Source: Conidiobolus incongruus B7586 (Eukaryota > Entomophthoromycota > Entomophthoromycetes > Entomophthorales > Conidiobolaceae). Taken from it: DNA of 11,756 bases. Position 1 is the first letter of the stretch, and each line of letters starts with the position of its first letter. The DNA is taken from positions 1 to 11,756 of the forward strand of contig JNEM01010948.1 of assembly GCA_000697335.1 (NCBI GenBank), written 5' to 3'. Below, one piece after another: positions 1 to 8,137 of the stretch. A model generated the notes under the pieces. That model did not search any database. It was not told where the DNA came from and saw only the letters and a list, made by a program, of their open reading frames with translations. The position numbers were made by a program, and so were the translations under genes.

Positions 1-1369
1 TTATAATTTTTTATTTAAAATAAAAAAATTTATCAATATATTTATTAATTATATTTATAATTAAAAAATAATTGAAAATAGTTTTTTAGATTTTAATTAG
101 TTATAAATAGTTTTTATTATAATTTTTAAAATAATTTATAAGGATATAATAAGAATAAATTTATTATATGTTTAGATAACCATAAATATTATTTTTTTCA
201 TATATTTATAATATTAAAGGTTATAATTTTTATTAAAAATTTATCATTAAATTGAATTTATTTAATATAAATTTTAAAATATTAAATAAGCCCTAAAAAA
301 TAAAATACCATATAATATTAAATAAAATTTATTTAAGAATAAAAGGAGAATAATATTATATTTAATTTTATTAGATACAAATTTACCAAATAACTAATTT
401 TATAACATAGGTATTTTTTTTACAGTTTTAAATAAGAATTTATATTATTGTATTTAATAATAGTCAATATAATTTATTAATATAAAAACAAATGTTTTGT
501 TTAAAATATAGATTTTCAATAAATTAGATAGTTATGAGAGTAAGTAATATAAAATAAATAATTAAATAACAGTAAATTCAAAGAGTTTGCTAGTAAAGAA
601 TAGTGTCTTCAAATAGATTAATAATTAATACCTTAATTTGGATTGTTAAACAAATTTGTTTTAAAAAAAATAAGTTTTCATTTGATTAATTATTATTATT
701 AATAAATAAATTAGTAAGGAAAGTATATTGTGAAAATAATTTACCTACTGATAAACAGTTGATTTTGATAAAAAATTATTTTAAAAAATTTCTTGTAAAT
801 TTAAAATGATTTTAAAAGGCTTATGGTTAAGCTTTATCAATACTAAAATAAAGACTTTTGGTCATTATTTTTTAAATATGATTAATTTAAAAAATAAATT
901 TGTAAAGTTTAATTTTTAATGAAATAAACATTATATATATGGTTTAAAATTGTTTTTTTCCTATTTATTTTGTATATTCTTTTTTCTAAAACTAATAATA
1001 TGTTTGAAAATCAGAAATTAAAAGATCTCTCATTTCTTCAATTCTGCGGTATTATTAAAGATATAATATTGGATAACTATTTTATTGATTTATCATAAAA
1101 TTGTGATTTCCTTCAAATAATCGTGATGAAAATTAAGTATTGGGAAATTTTGTTTAATTACAGAAATGTAATTAAATACATAAAATCCAACTATTTGAAA
1201 CAGATAATTGTTTAAAATTCTCATTGGATAATAAATATAAATATAGTGGTAGTTTATTTCAATATATCAAATAATGTAGAATTGATGATTATAATAAATA
1301 ATAAATTAAGAGGTATAGAGGGTATGATGTTTAAGAATTGGCAATATCGGTTTTGCTAGGATCTAGATA
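1..1369. other. AT-rich gene-free stretch
   Basis: I see no supportable gene here. The sequence is dominated by A/T runs and short ATTA/TTAA words, with stops in every frame at short spacing. The right end is the downstream flank of the secreted-protein gene that ends at 1370. A TTTATT at 1253-1258 reads AATAAA on the minus strand, 112 bases past that gene's stop codon, and could be its polyadenylation signal. In DNA this AT-rich such hexamers are frequent, so this is weak. Confidence 0.6.
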
Positions 1370-2029
1370 TTAATGATATCTGTGGCCATGACCTTTGTAT
1401 GGACCATGTTTACCATATTTACCATGTTTTCCTTTCTTTCCATATTGACGATGTGGCTTGGGGTATTTTTTTTCGTCGCCACCATCACCACCATCATCAC
1501 CACCGTCATCACCGCCATCACCGCCATCATCGCCACCATCATCACCACCATCGTCACCACCATCACTTTCTTCGCCATCATCACCAAGTTCAACTTCAAT
1601 TTCTGCAATTTCCTCACCATTGCTATCAACTTCAACATCAGCCACATCATTACCATCCAAGAGGTCAGCATCTACATCTAAAGTAGCATCATCTTCTTTT
1701 TGAGAGTGGTGATCATCTTTGTGATGCTTGGAGTCATCACCGCCAAGAAGACCGCCAAGAAGACCGTCAAGATCTAAGACGTCTTCCAAGAGTCCATCAC
1801 TATCGTCAGAATGATTCAAATCAAGAACATTATCAATAAGTTCTTCAACTTCTCCTAAGAGTCCATCACCTTTCTTATCGTCTCCATGATCTTCGCTCAG
1901 TACATCAACATCAGCATCGACTAACTCATTCTTCTGGTTAGTTGCACGACGCATCAAACCATTTTGGTGGGTAACAGGTTTTGCAACCAAAGAAGCGACT
2001 AATAAGGATAAAATAGTAGCAGTGCGCAT
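1370..2029 (-). CDS. Secreted Asp-rich/His-rich low-complexity protein, copy A
   Basis: Single-exon gene of 219 residues; I recognise no named family. Residues 1-16 (MRTATILSLLVASLVA) form a typical signal peptide. They are followed by a short pro-like segment ending in Arg-Arg at 27-28, a plausible Kex2-type cleavage site. The centre is acidic, with LLG/LLD-D units at about 57-98 and a His-rich patch at 101-108. Residues 123-151 (start LLDGNDVADVEV, end EIEVELGDD) are almost unchanged in copy B. Residues 156-185 are a Gly-Gly-Asp-Asp repeat. The last 33 residues are basic, rich in Lys, His, Gly and Tyr, and end GHGHRYH. The start is chosen because the signal peptide begins exactly there, with A at -3. 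The stop is TAA at 1370-1372. A secreted, cell-surface or metal-binding role is inference from composition only. Confidence 0.85.
   Translation of the reverse strand: MRTATILSLLVASLVAKPVTHQNGLMRRATNQKNELVDADVDVLSEDHGDDKKGDGLLGEVEELIDNVLDLNHSDDSDGLLEDVLDLDGLLGGLLGGDDSKHHKDDHHSQKEDDATLDVDADLLDGNDVADVEVDSNGEEIAEIEVELGDDGEESDGGDDGGDDGGDDGGDGGDDGGDDGGDGGDEKKYPKPHRQYGKKGKHGKYGKHGPYKGHGHRYH
1475..1564 (-). repeat. GGDD-coding minisatellite within copy A
   Basis: This stretch encodes residues 156-185 of copy A, a run of Gly-Gly-Asp-Asp units with some shortened to Gly-Gly-Asp. At DNA level it is an interrupted 12-base/9-base tandem repeat of ACC/ATC-type triplets on the plus strand. The interruptions (CCG for CCA, GTC for ATC) are mostly silent third-position changes. 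The equivalent block in copy B is shorter and richer in plain Asp, so it has changed length since the duplication. The repeat also creates long His- or Pro-rich shadow frames on the plus strand. Confidence 0.85.
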
Positions 2030-2060
2030 GATAAATAATTAGTTAATAAATAAATAAATT
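2030..2060 (-). promoter_or_regulatory. Conserved 5' leader of copy A
   Basis: The 31 bases directly upstream of the ATG are identical to those upstream of copy B (6408-6438). The identity continues into the first 14 codons (73 bases in all, 1988-2060 against 6366-6438). Immediately upstream the two copies diverge quickly. The block is TTTA/TTAA-rich and probably forms most of the 5' untranslated leader. Its preservation may mark the edge of the duplicated unit or a constraint on translation start. Confidence 0.55.
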
Positions 2061-2104
2061 AAATATATATTAGATAATAATTATCAGTAATATAAAATCA
2101 GTCT

Positions 2105-2112
2105 CTTATATA
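2105..2112 (-). promoter_or_regulatory. TATA-like element of copy A
   Basis: The minus strand reads TATATAAG, 76 bases upstream of the ATG at 2029. Copy B has TATATAAA at a similar distance (65 bases), which is the main support. AT-rich context makes chance matches common. Confidence 0.4.
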
Positions 2113-2797
2113 TCAATTTTATTTATACTCTACAAAATTCATTTATCATCAATTTGCATATCTCTCGAAAAATTTTTTATTTGATATACAGCATTTTTCA
2201 AAGATCTACTAACGGATTATTCATCGCATCTTTACGATTTCATTTTAGAATTAAACTCCTATCATTTAAAATTATCGACTGAGTTGATCATCATTTAATT
2301 TTTCAATATTAATAAATATTCCTAATATAATTTTATTTTTCTATGACCTTTAATCAATAAAAGACAAGTAAAAAACTCTGTCATTAATTTCATAGTTAAT
2401 ATATTATTTAGACTTGATATAATTTCAAGAGGTATTTCTATTTAATTTTATATTGGTTACTTAAACAAAATAAATTAACATAAACACATTATATTATTAT
2501 ATTATAAAAACTAATATTTTTTTCATAATTTTAATTTTGTCAAATTAAATTTTCATTTCCTAAATTGGTAATTCAAACCTAATTTAAAAAATAAATATAA
2601 AAATCTGTCAAAATGAAGGAATTTAGAGATCGACAAAATACAACCTCAAGAATATTTTATTCAATATCATCTTTTACATAGGGGTTAAAATCAATTATAC
2701 AACTCTAAAAATTATTCAATAATTGGTTTCTGATCTCATTTTATATTTAATATTACCTGGATTAGAATATTTGTTTCAGTGAATATTAACTTTAGTA
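2113..2797. other. AT-rich upstream region of copy A
   Basis: No gene is visible. It is slightly less AT-extreme than the other spacers near 2140-2300 (scattered GC-containing words such as AGATCTACTAACGGATT). It presumably contains the upstream control region of copy A, but I find no motif shared with the matching region of copy B beyond the leader and TATA-like element. Confidence 0.5.
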
Positions 2798-2798
2798 T

Positions 2799-3118
2799 TG
2801 TGGTTACATAAATGATAGCCCACCCGACCAACTTCATCTCGAGATCTATTACCCTATGGAGTCTTAACCCCAAAAGGCCTATCACACCACTTCAAGCTCT
2901 CATTCTTCTAGCAACCCAATACACTTCTTTACACTATCTACAGCCGACAATTGGTCTATAAAAAATACATTATCATTATCAACTCCGATCTTCTGTGAAG
3001 CGGATTAAATCCTTAACAAATCCTAATAAAACACCCTAGCCTAAACTACCAACCCAGCCATAAATATGCCGCTTCCTTATCTATTATTAACATTCTACTA
3101 GCTATCAGTAGAACCACA
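2799..3118 (+). mobile_element. Probable solo LTR fossil, family unresolved
   Basis: A 320-base GC-richer island with abrupt edges in AT-rich DNA. It begins TGTGGTT and ends AACCACA, a perfect 7-base inverted TG...CA pair; a second inverted match, TGATAG (2813-2818) with CTATCA (3102-3107), lies just inside. It holds a TATA box (TATAAAA, 2957-2963) and an AATAAA (3025-3030) 68 bases later, followed by a C-rich tail, in the order U3-R-U5 expected of an LTR on the plus strand. No internal coding region or second LTR is present, so it is a solo remnant. A clean 5-base target duplication is not visible. The alternative is a non-autonomous TIR element, since TA dinucleotides flank TTGTGGTT...AACCACAA (2798-3119). 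The sharp ends suggest moderate age. Confidence 0.55.
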
Positions 3119-5624
3119 ATATAATTCATATAAAAAGTTCATTGTTAAGTGAAATAATCTGGAGGTTTGATGAATTTATTAGTATTGTTTATTATTGGAC
3201 AAAAATCGAAATTTTATAAAGAATTTTATCAAATAAAAATTTTTTAACAATTTAAAATTATAATCTTTTTTTTGTTGATATAAATTTAAAATCAAAGAAT
3301 TACTTAATTTTCTTACATTATTAAATTCTATTAATGACTTCAAAAATTTAATATATCATATGGTTAATTTTTGCTATATATTTTATGAAGTTTGTAAGTA
3401 TTATAATTTTTCATTTGATTTGAAATTATGTTTACTTGAATATATAATAATCACTCATCAGGTTACAATTAGCTCAATATTTTCAACTTTAGTAATTTGT
3501 TTGCTTTTTACTTCAACTAATTATTAATTTAATATAAATAAATTCTAAAATATTGGTTTATTCAAATAAGTTTTTATTTAATATATTTCATTAATTAACT
3601 TATTCTTATTTATTAATTGATATGCTATAAATTTATCATTTCTGTCATTTAATTAATTTATTATAAAGAAGAATATCAAAAATTAATAATATCATATTAT
3701 ATAATTTTAAACTAGTCATATATATTTTTAGTTATATAATAGTAATTAAAATATTTCTCAGGAATTAATTTAATCATAACAACTATACAATAAGCTTAAT
3801 TTAATTATTATATTGTTGACTATATTTAAGAGTAGTTATCATTACTAATCAGGTAGATTAAAGGAATGTAAATGAATTAATATTACAAACAGACAAATAA
3901 TTTTCAGAGATAATCCAATATAATAGACGAAATTAAATATAGATTAATAAAGTAATTGAAATGCAAACGATTCTAAAGTATGATATATTAGTTGAGAATA
4001 TAACTTTTTATTAAGAAATATATATAATATTTTTGACATTATATTATTTTATATAATAATAGTAAATATCAATGAATATTTTGATTATAAAATATATCAA
4101 ATTATAATTTAATTAATTTATCCTTTCAAATTTTGTTTGATATATAATTTCAGTATATATGAATCATAAAAATATTTCTAGATTATTATTAAATCATTTA
4201 TTTCTTGATTATATTATTTGGTAAAAATTTAAGTCATCAAAGAATTAAGTTTAATAAGATACTCCTAATAAGGTGAAAATTACTTAGTATAAATCAAGCA
4301 AAAATAAAATTTCGATTAATGAAAATAAAACATATAGCAAAGATATTTAAGAAATATAAATAATTAAATTATATTTATTAGTTTATTTATAATAAGCTTA
4401 TGTCAAATATTGATATTTTTAATTTAAATAAGGATAATTTGTATATATGGAATGATAAATCTAACTAATATATATTAATGAATTTTTATTGTTTTATAAT
4501 TGAATAAAAAAATTATAATATAAAAATTTTATAAAATTTTTACTTAATATTTATAATATATGAATTAATTATAGATTTTTAATAAAATAATTTATATGAT
4601 GTTTGATTAATATTATTAAAACAATTTAAAGCTAGTAAAAAATTAACTTTTATTATTTAAAAAATGTTCACATTTAAATAATTAACACAAGTTATATCAT
4701 TAAAAGTTAATAAAAATATTAATTATAATGTTACAAGTTAATAATAAAAGTCTATCAGAAACTTATCAGATTATTTTTTTAAATCAAATTTAGAAAATTG
4801 GTAATTCGATTCGGTGTATATTGAAAATAATGATAGTTATATATTTAAACTGAAATTATTGATTGATCATTGAATATTACTTTCATTAATATTCAGTATA
4901 TAAATATATTTCAAAAATAGTTTAGTAATAAATTTTATTATTAAAACTAATGTCAAAAGGATAAAAGATCCTTATATTATATTTCAAAATTATTAAAGAA
5001 CAAAAGTATTATATATGAATAATATCTAAGGATTTAGTCGAATAAATATTAAATTGTTTAATATTAATTAGTCAGTAATTGAAAAATATTAAAATAAAAT
5101 ATTAATTAAGAATATTTTTATTAAAACTCTTAACCAATCATGATAAAAATATATACTGAAAAAGATTTTGATTATATATAAAAGTTTTTATGATTATTTG
5201 AATAAAATTAATTGAACTAGTTAAAAATATCTTTGTTATCATTGCAAATTTTAAAAAATTAAATATTTTTGAGAGCGGATCATAATGCTATATATGCATT
5301 AAAGAATTAAGTTGAAAGATATTAAATAAAATAATTAACACATAGAGTTAGCGATTATAATTTTTATGCTAAAATGTGACTACAATATTTGGTCCAACAA
5401 GGAATGTAATTTATAACAGAAAATTAATACTAGTAAAATTTACAGTATGAAATTGAATTGGAAAAATATGTGACAAATACTTATAAATAAGAATTAAATA
5501 ATGGTTTATTTAAGATAATATATTAATAGAATATTCATGATATATAATAAATAGAATTATAGAAATTAAATTTGTAATAACATATGTTTGCTAGAAATTT
5601 TTCAACATGAATTGGTTTCAAATA
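3119..5624. other. AT-rich spacer between the two secreted-protein genes
   Basis: About 2.5 kb with no gene I can support on either strand: stops are dense in all frames and there is no codon-like composition. It contains a 22-base perfect palindrome at 4521-4542 (A/T only). The right end is the downstream flank of copy B; TTTATT at 5515-5520 reads AATAAA on the minus strand, 105 bases past copy B's stop, a distance close to that seen for copy A. Confidence 0.6.
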
Positions 5625-6407
5625 TTAATGATATTTGTGGCCATGGCCTTTGTATGGACCATGTTTACCATGCTTTCCTTTCTTTCTATAATGATGATGT
5701 GGCTTAGGATATTTTTCTTCGTCGCCACCATCACCGCCATCATCATCATCATCGCCATCATCACCACCATCGTCACCACCATCGTCATCATCACCCAGTT
5801 CAACTTCAATTTCTGCAATTTCCTCACCATTGCTATCAACTTCAACATCAGCCACATCATTACCATCCAAGACCTCAGCATCTATATCTAAAGTGGCCTC
5901 GTCATCATCATCATCATCATCATTTCGAGAGTAGTGATCATTTTTGTGATGGGGGTGGTGATGGGGGTGGGAGTTATCACTGCCAAGAAGACCATCAACA
6001 AGTTCTACCACTTCTCCTAAGAGTCCATGACCATCTCCTTTTTTATGGTGGTCATCATCTCCCAAAAGATCCAAATCAACAGCACCTAGGACTCCGTCTA
6101 AGAGTCTGCCATCTTCGTCCAAACCAAGAGTATCCAACAATCCATCAACGAGACCATATTGATCATCATGATCACCTTGTTCAGACTTTCCACCTTTGTG
6201 GTGATCACCGAGGACGTTAGCTTCGACATCTACGAGATCATCATCTTTCTTCTTGCCTTTACCATCTTCACTGGCAATATCGACATCAGCATCGAGTAAA
6301 TCATTCTTTTGGTTAGTTGCACGACGCATCAAACCATTTTGATGATGGGTAACAGGTCTTGCAATCAAAGAAGCGACTAATAAGGATAAAATAGTAGCAG
6401 TGCGCAT
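5625..6407 (-). CDS. Secreted Asp-rich/His-rich low-complexity protein, copy B
   Basis: Single-exon paralogue of copy A, 260 residues, no family recognised. Residues 1-16 (MRTATILSLLVASLIA) are a signal peptide; Arg-Arg at 28-29 may be a Kex2-type site. The middle is longer than in copy A, with a Lys/Gly/Asp segment (47-82), hydrophobic-acidic LLD/VLG units (85-142), a His-Pro cluster SHPHHHPHHK (146-155) and seven consecutive Asp (163-169). Residues 180-207 repeat the copy A block DGNDVADVEVDSNGEE and onward. A Gly/Asp run (210-229) follows, then a basic His/Lys/Gly/Tyr tail (232-260) ending GHGHKYH. The start is fixed by the signal peptide, and the stop TAA is at 5625-5627. The opposed charges of centre and tail invite self-association or metal binding, but that is inference. 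Confidence 0.85.
   Translation of the reverse strand: MRTATILSLLVASLIARPVTHHQNGLMRRATNQKNDLLDADVDIASEDGKGKKKDDDLVDVEANVLGDHHKGGKSEQGDHDDQYGLVDGLLDTLGLDEDGRLLDGVLGAVDLDLLGDDDHHKKGDGHGLLGEVVELVDGLLGSDNSHPHHHPHHKNDHYSRNDDDDDDDEATLDIDAEVLDGNDVADVEVDSNGEEIAEIEVELGDDDDGGDDGGDDGDDDDDGGDGGDEEKYPKPHHHYRKKGKHGKHGPYKGHGHKYH
5721..5780 (-). repeat. GGDD-coding repeat within copy B
   Basis: Encodes residues 210-229, a shortened Gly-Gly-Asp-Asp array with an inserted run of Asp. It corresponds to the longer array in copy A (1475-1564). A separate pure triplet repeat encoding seven Asp lies at 5901-5921 and has no equal in copy A. Confidence 0.8.
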
Positions 6408-6438
6408 GATAAATAATTAGTTAATAAATAAATAAATT
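6408..6438 (-). promoter_or_regulatory. Conserved 5' leader of copy B
   Basis: Identical over 31 bases to the leader of copy A (2030-2060); see that entry. The next few bases are still weakly alike (GATGATAATTATT here, GATAATAATTATC in copy A) before similarity ends. Confidence 0.55.
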
Positions 6439-6471
6439 GGATGATAATTATTACCTCTCTCTTCGCAATCG

Positions 6472-6479
6472 TTTATATA
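6472..6479 (-). promoter_or_regulatory. TATA-like element of copy B
   Basis: TATATAAA on the minus strand, 65 bases upstream of the ATG at 6407. It is preceded on the gene side by a CT-rich patch (plus strand 6454-6463). The placement mirrors copy A. Confidence 0.45.
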
Positions 6480-7373
6480 CAGAACAAGCTTTTTAGAGAT
6501 ATAAGAATGAATTGAAAATCCTCAAAATTATTTTAATATCCGATCTTTAATATTCAAAACCTTATTGAAGATCTATAATATTTTATTCAAAATAGACTAT
6601 CACTACCTTATTTTTTTCAATTGTTAAATTTTTTAATTTATATTAATTTTTTTACATTGTATTTATTAATTGATTTATTAATAATTAAAATGACTTTCTT
6701 TTTAGCAATTAGAATTTTCTTATATATAATTTGACTACTATATTTCTTTGATTATTAAATTATAAATCAAAATTATACATAATATATTATTATATTTCTT
6801 CTTCATTTACTTATTCAATAACAATATAAAAATTATTATCTCTAAATTAACTTTTTAATCTCTCCCAATGGAGTAATACAAATAAAATTTTGACAGTTAG
6901 TAAATTTAAAAAAATTACAATGATCTTCAGTTTATTTACATAATAAAAAATGGATCATTTTTCTATTGGATTATTAGTCGGAATTTTGGTTTATTAACGG
7001 TTCTTTTATTCTTATCGGTATAGTTTTCAATTTTTGATATTATTGGTAAATTAGGAACTTTTAAATAAAAATAAATTTTTATAAAAATATAAGATTAAAA
7101 ATGAAACTTAGAATTAATAAGTTGTAATATTATATATATATATATATTTCACTATGTCCATTTATTATTAAATATCAATTTTATATAGATTTGAAATCAC
7201 TCATCCTTTATGTCAACATTGTTTGAGATTTTGTGAAAAAAAATTAAAATAGTTGGAAATTGTATTATTAAAAATCATAGTATAATATATAATGAGATAA
7301 TTAAGGAAATATTTTTTATACATAATTTAAAATTTTGAATTGTTTACAAAAATAATTGAATCAACTTAGGGAT
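6480..7373. other. AT-rich stretch upstream of copy B
   Basis: No gene seen. It contains an uninterrupted TA run of 17 bases at 7131-7147. A run of A at 7347-7351 reads as T's on the minus strand just past the tRNA-like gene and could have served as its Pol III terminator. Confidence 0.55.
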
Positions 7374-7443
7374 ATAATGGAGGGGAATCGAACCCCGATC
7401 TACCGCGTGGCAGAAAGAAATTATACCAATAAATCAACGTTGC
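7374..7443 (-). pseudogene. Degenerate tRNA-Gly(GCC)-like gene
   Basis: On the minus strand this 70-base stretch can be laid on a tRNA-Gly. It has an A-box-like TGATTTATTGG, the anticodon loop CTGCCAC with GCC in place, and a perfect B box GGTTCGATTCC in a T arm with four GGGG/CCCC pairs. The D stem has three good pairs. The acceptor stem pairs only about four of seven positions and the anticodon stem has two mismatches plus two G-T wobbles, so it is unlikely to make a working tRNA. It could instead be the head of a tRNA-derived SINE, but I see no second copy and no SINE body downstream. Confidence 0.55.
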
Positions 7444-7509
7444 TTGTATAATGGATGATGCTCAATTATATCATCAACAATTAACACATTATATAAATTT
7501 ATTAACTAT

Positions 7510-7849
7510 TGTCACGAGTCAGGTGACTCCCTTCCACACAAGTATCCTTACATCAACCTAATGTTAAGGTCATTTCCCCCCAAATATCATCTGCTCTTGC
7601 ACTATCTTTTAATTAGCCGATGATGCAAGTCACCGGATAATCTCATGAATCACCTTACCCAACCCACACTATATAAAACCCGGAATTAGAGCTATCCTCA
7701 GCAGGAAGAGTTCGATCTGGGTCCTCCCAGCTATTTGACTTAAATCAATAAACCCCCTATCTCCCTAACACTTACCTGGAATTCCCCAGATCTCTCTCTT
7801 TTACTTATATCACTCTGGACACGGCATTCCCAAGACGTGTTACTGTTCA
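7510..7849 (+). mobile_element. Probable solo LTR fossil beside the tRNA-like gene
   Basis: A GC-richer block of about 340 bases with the layout of an LTR on the plus strand. It opens TGTCACGAG, has TATAAAA at 7672-7678, and AATAAA at 7747-7752 (75 bases later) followed by a C-rich tail, and can be closed at ...TGTTCA (7849). Spacing and total length resemble the block at 2799-3118, though the two sequences are not clearly alike. Between TATA and AATAAA there is a small hairpin (CTGGG/CCCAG, 7717-7730). Neither a second LTR nor internal coding sequence is present. The right end is uncertain and no clear target duplication is seen. A gypsy-type origin is suggested only by the TGTCACG start and the nearby Pol III-type gene. 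Confidence 0.5.
7516..7529. promoter_or_regulatory. GAGTCA-GG-TGACTC inverted pair (bZIP-like half-sites)
   Basis: A perfect inverted repeat with 6-base arms and a 2-base spacer, lying 7 bases into the LTR-like block. Each arm is the core recognised by Gcn4/AP-1 type bZIP factors. An activator site in the U3 part of an LTR would make sense, but binding is inferred from the words only. Confidence 0.35.
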
Positions 7850-8137
7850 TTATTTCATTTGTATTTTTTTGTGAAATATATTACTCATTCAAAATATCTA
7901 TTCAACTTATCTCACTCAATAATTTTCATTAATATAAACACCATTATTTATTTTTACCTTTAATTTGTTCTTAATTTCAAAACCAATTATGATATCCTTT
8001 TAAACTAAATATTAAACAATTTAAATTTATTACATATTAATTTTTATTAATTAAAAGGATATTTTAATTATATATATATATATATATATATTATTTAAAT
8101 TAAAAATTTAGTACATATATAAACTATCATAAAATAA
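7850..8137. other. AT-rich stretch with TA microsatellite
   Basis: No gene seen. It includes a TA repeat of about 23 bases at 8069-8091. The right end abuts the first recognisable peptidase sequence; an in-frame stop lies at 8135-8137 and no convincing ATG or upstream exon is visible. Confidence 0.5.

Noticed and set aside
1-1369. Organelle DNA because of very high A+T
   Set aside because: Signal-peptide proteins, a cytosolic-type M16 peptidase with an intron candidate, a tRNA-Gly with nuclear A/B boxes and LTR-like islands all point to nuclear DNA.
1475-1564. CRISPR-like or satellite array
   Set aside because: The periodic units are codons of the GGDD stretch, with silent-site variation and no spacers.
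1373-1703. Plus-strand open frames rich in His, Pro/Ser or Ile/Thr opposite copy A
   Set aside because: They are antisense shadows of the GGDD repeat; the minus strand encodes a protein with signal peptide and conserved blocks shared with a paralogue.
2566-2580. B-box-like word (reverse of GGTAATTCAAACCT) in the AT-rich spacer
   Set aside because: No A box, no anticodon arm and no stems around it.
2798-3119. Reading the 320-base island as a TA-flanked DNA transposon (MITE)
   Set aside because: Not excluded, but TATA box, AATAAA and TG...CA ends in LTR order, matched by the second island at 7510-7849, fit an LTR better.
5607-5891. Plus-strand open frame opposite copy B
   Set aside because: Same shadow effect, and its composition follows the repeat rather than any protein family.
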